Below, piece by piece: positions 50,469 to 51,626 of a DNA stretch of 51,626 nt. The position numbers were made by a program, and so were the translations under genes. Numbering within the stretch: the first letter of the stretch is position 1; every line of letters starts with the position of its first letter. Origin of the DNA: Bacteroidota bacterium (GTDB lineage: Bacteria > Bacteroidota > Bacteroidia > Chitinophagales > Saprospiraceae); contig CAUJDW010000003.1 of assembly GCA_963169455.1 (NCBI GenBank), forward strand, positions 1 through 51,626, written 5' to 3'. Below the pieces are notes generated by a model. It saw nothing but the letters and a program-made list of their open reading frames with translations, was not told where the DNA came from and did no database searches.

Positions 50469-51322
50469 GATCCGTATTTTATGAATTCCTGCCGCTGGCT
50501 GCCCAGGCGGCTGATGGAGAGTTCCACCACGTCCCCCGGCTTGAGGTACTGCGGCGGCTTCATGCCGAGCCCTACCCCCGGGGGCGTGCCGGTGGTGATG
50601 ACATCGCCGGCCTCCATCTGCATGAACTGGGAGAGGTAATACACGATGTAGGCGGGTTTGAAGATCATGGTGCTGGTGCTGCCGTCCTGCCTCAGCTCGC
50701 CGTTGACCGACAACTGCATCTTCAGGCTGTGTACGTCCCCGGCTTCATCCCGGGTGGCCAGAAAGGGGCCGAGGGGGCTGAAGCCGGGGCAGGACTTGCC
50801 CTTGTCCCATTGCCCGCCCCTTTCCAACTGGAATTCCCTTTCGGAAATGTCGTTCATGATGCAGTAGCCCGCGATGCAGGCCTCCGCTTCCGAAGGGCTG
50901 TCGAGGTACAGCACGTCTTTGGCAAGCACCAGGGCCAGCTCCACTTCCCAATCCGTTTTCCTGCTGTTTTTCGGGATCACAACCGGGTCATAAGGGCCGG
51001 CAAGGGTGTTGGAGGCTTTCATGAACAGCACGGGCTCCCCGGGGATTTCCATTCCCGATTCCGAAGCGTGGTCGGAAAAATTCAGCCCGATGCACAGGAT
51101 GGCGCCCGGGCGGGCAACCGGAGCCGCCCAGCGTTCCCCCTCCGGCACTACCGGCAAACTGCTGCTTTCTTTTCCGATTAAAATTTCGAGCTTCGCCAGC
51201 CCATCGTCCAGAAAAAATGCCCTGTCCCAGTCGTGGAAATGTGCGGAGCAGTCCAAACGCCTCCCGTCGAGCAGGATGCCTGGTTTTTCGCGTTCTTTTG
51301 GGCCGAACCGGATTAGTTTCAT
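50465..51322 (-). CDS. fumarylacetoacetate-hydrolase family protein
   Basis: A 285-residue FAH-family enzyme. GLNFSDHASESG, the metal-binding acid residues in DWEVELALVLAKDV and MNDISERE, KSCPGFSPLGP, and TTGTPPGVGLGMKPPQYL are all present. FAH-fold enzymes cleave or hydrate C-C bonds of diketo acids with Mg2+/Mn2+. Close relatives include 2,4-diketo-3-deoxy-L-fuconate hydrolase, which yields pyruvate and lactate, and enzymes often labelled ureidoglycolate lyase. The four-base overlap with the SDR gene downstream, and rhamnosidase-type genes 10 kb away, make a deoxy-sugar-acid substrate plausible. Cytosolic. Substrate unproven. Confidence 0.88.
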   Translation of the reverse strand: MKLIRFGPKEREKPGILLDGRRLDCSAHFHDWDRAFFLDDGLAKLEILIGKESSSLPVVPEGERWAAPVARPGAILCIGLNFSDHASESGMEIPGEPVLFMKASNTLAGPYDPVVIPKNSRKTDWEVELALVLAKDVLYLDSPSEAEACIAGYCIMNDISEREFQLERGGQWDKGKSCPGFSPLGPFLATRDEAGDVHSLKMQLSVNGELRQDGSTSTMIFKPAYIVYYLSQFMQMEAGDVITTGTPPGVGLGMKPPQYLKPGDVVELSISRLGSQRQEFIKYGS

Positions 51323-51517
51323 GCTTTTGGTTTTTATGTCTTATGGGCCTGGCAGGCCCTTTATGTCAACAAGCGAACCTGGCCATTGGCGTGGCGGCTT
51401 TGGCCCTCAGGGCCTCATCCGGGGTGAAAAGCTGCAGTGCATTTTCAACTGCCCACTGAATACTGATGTACGGACACACTGCTTCTAATGTCGTCAACTT
51501 AATTCTACTTTGGCACT

Positions 51518-51626
51518 TTAAGATTGATACCTATCCAAATCTTTCTGCCGCAGAAAATGTCGCTTTTGAATCAAGTCCCAGGCCTCTTGTTCGGATGTTG
51601 CTTTTCGCATCAAGTTCATGGCCAAG
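51518..51626 (-). CDS. C-terminal end of an unknown protein (partial)
   Basis: The minus-strand frame entering at the window edge reads LAMNLMRKATSEQEAWDLIQ and continues KRHFLRQKDLDRYQS before TAA at 51518-51520. It has the codon pattern of a real protein end, and the start lies outside the window. The family is not recognised. The DNA between it and the FAH gene (51323-51517) contains no other convincing gene. Confidence 0.4.
   Translation of the reverse strand, partial: LAMNLMRKATSEQEAWDLIQKRHFLRQKDLDRYQS

Noticed and set aside
51360-51480. Short minus-strand frame ending near 51365
   Set aside because: It gives about 30 codons with no start and no recognised family; too weak to list as a gene.

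Overview
The window looks like a chromosome segment of a Bacteroidota member, probably Saprospiria (Lewinella/Phaeodactylibacter-like). Supporting signs are a type IX secretion C-terminal sorting domain, an OMP_b-brl-type outer-membrane receptor, a DUF5916 barrel, a hybrid histidine kinase with AraC output, GH92/GH106/GH43/GH3 enzymes and promoters of the TTG-N20-TAnnTTTG type. The placement is an inference; no rRNA or tRNA gene was seen. The DNA is GC-rich in genes and unusually rich in short tandem repeats between them.

Layout. 0-1.4 kb: a 9-bp tandem array, a palindromic repeat and a DUF433/DUF5615 toxin-antitoxin pair. 1.5-6.8 kb: a GntP permease, a RidA protein, a four-helix-bundle (IVS-type) protein, a D-threonine aldolase/D-serine dehydratase-like PLP enzyme and an M19 dipeptidase, separated by three different 7-bp tandem arrays; together they suggest D-amino-acid or D-dipeptide uptake and breakdown. 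6.8-8.2 kb: a gene-free repeat nest with a 57-bp palindromic array beside a decayed Y1 (IS200/REP-type) transposase. 8.3-11.5 kb: a GH3 glycosidase overlapping a ROK sugar kinase. 11.5-14.7 kb: an inverted counterpart of the 9-bp array, an IS5-like insertion sequence that interrupts a small lipoprotein gene, and an MNT/HEPN (MntA-HepT) toxin-antitoxin pair bracketed by diverged repeats.

15-18.2 kb: a DUF4256 protein, a Tat-exported aldo/keto reductase and an apparently 5'-truncated hybrid kinase with a repeat inserted in its ATP lid. 18.5-23.4 kb: secreted proteins built from NTF2/SnoaL-like domains, two of which share a duplicated C-terminal module, with an NAD-dependent epimerase-like protein. 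23.4-30 kb: a MITE-like inverted repeat, a DUF4143 remnant, an outer-membrane receptor, a T9SS-sorted esterase-like protein and the wreck of a second MNT/HEPN pair. 30-38 kb: methyltransferase, GNAT, Ca2+-type P-ATPase, secreted esterase and DUF5916 protein. 38-45 kb: a glycan-degradation cluster (DoxX-GH106 fusion, GH43, GH92). 45-51.6 kb: SulP and AAE-type transporters, a four-helix sensory membrane protein, and an SDR/FAH-hydrolase operon that may finish deoxy-sugar-acid breakdown.

No clearly new defence or biosynthetic system was found. The most distinctive aspect is the density of repeat families (9-bp, 7-bp and 57-bp arrays, hairpins, MITE-like elements) and their intrusion into coding sequence: the IVS-type protein tail and the kinase ATP lid. 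Several toxin-antitoxin, kinase and transposase genes are in decay.
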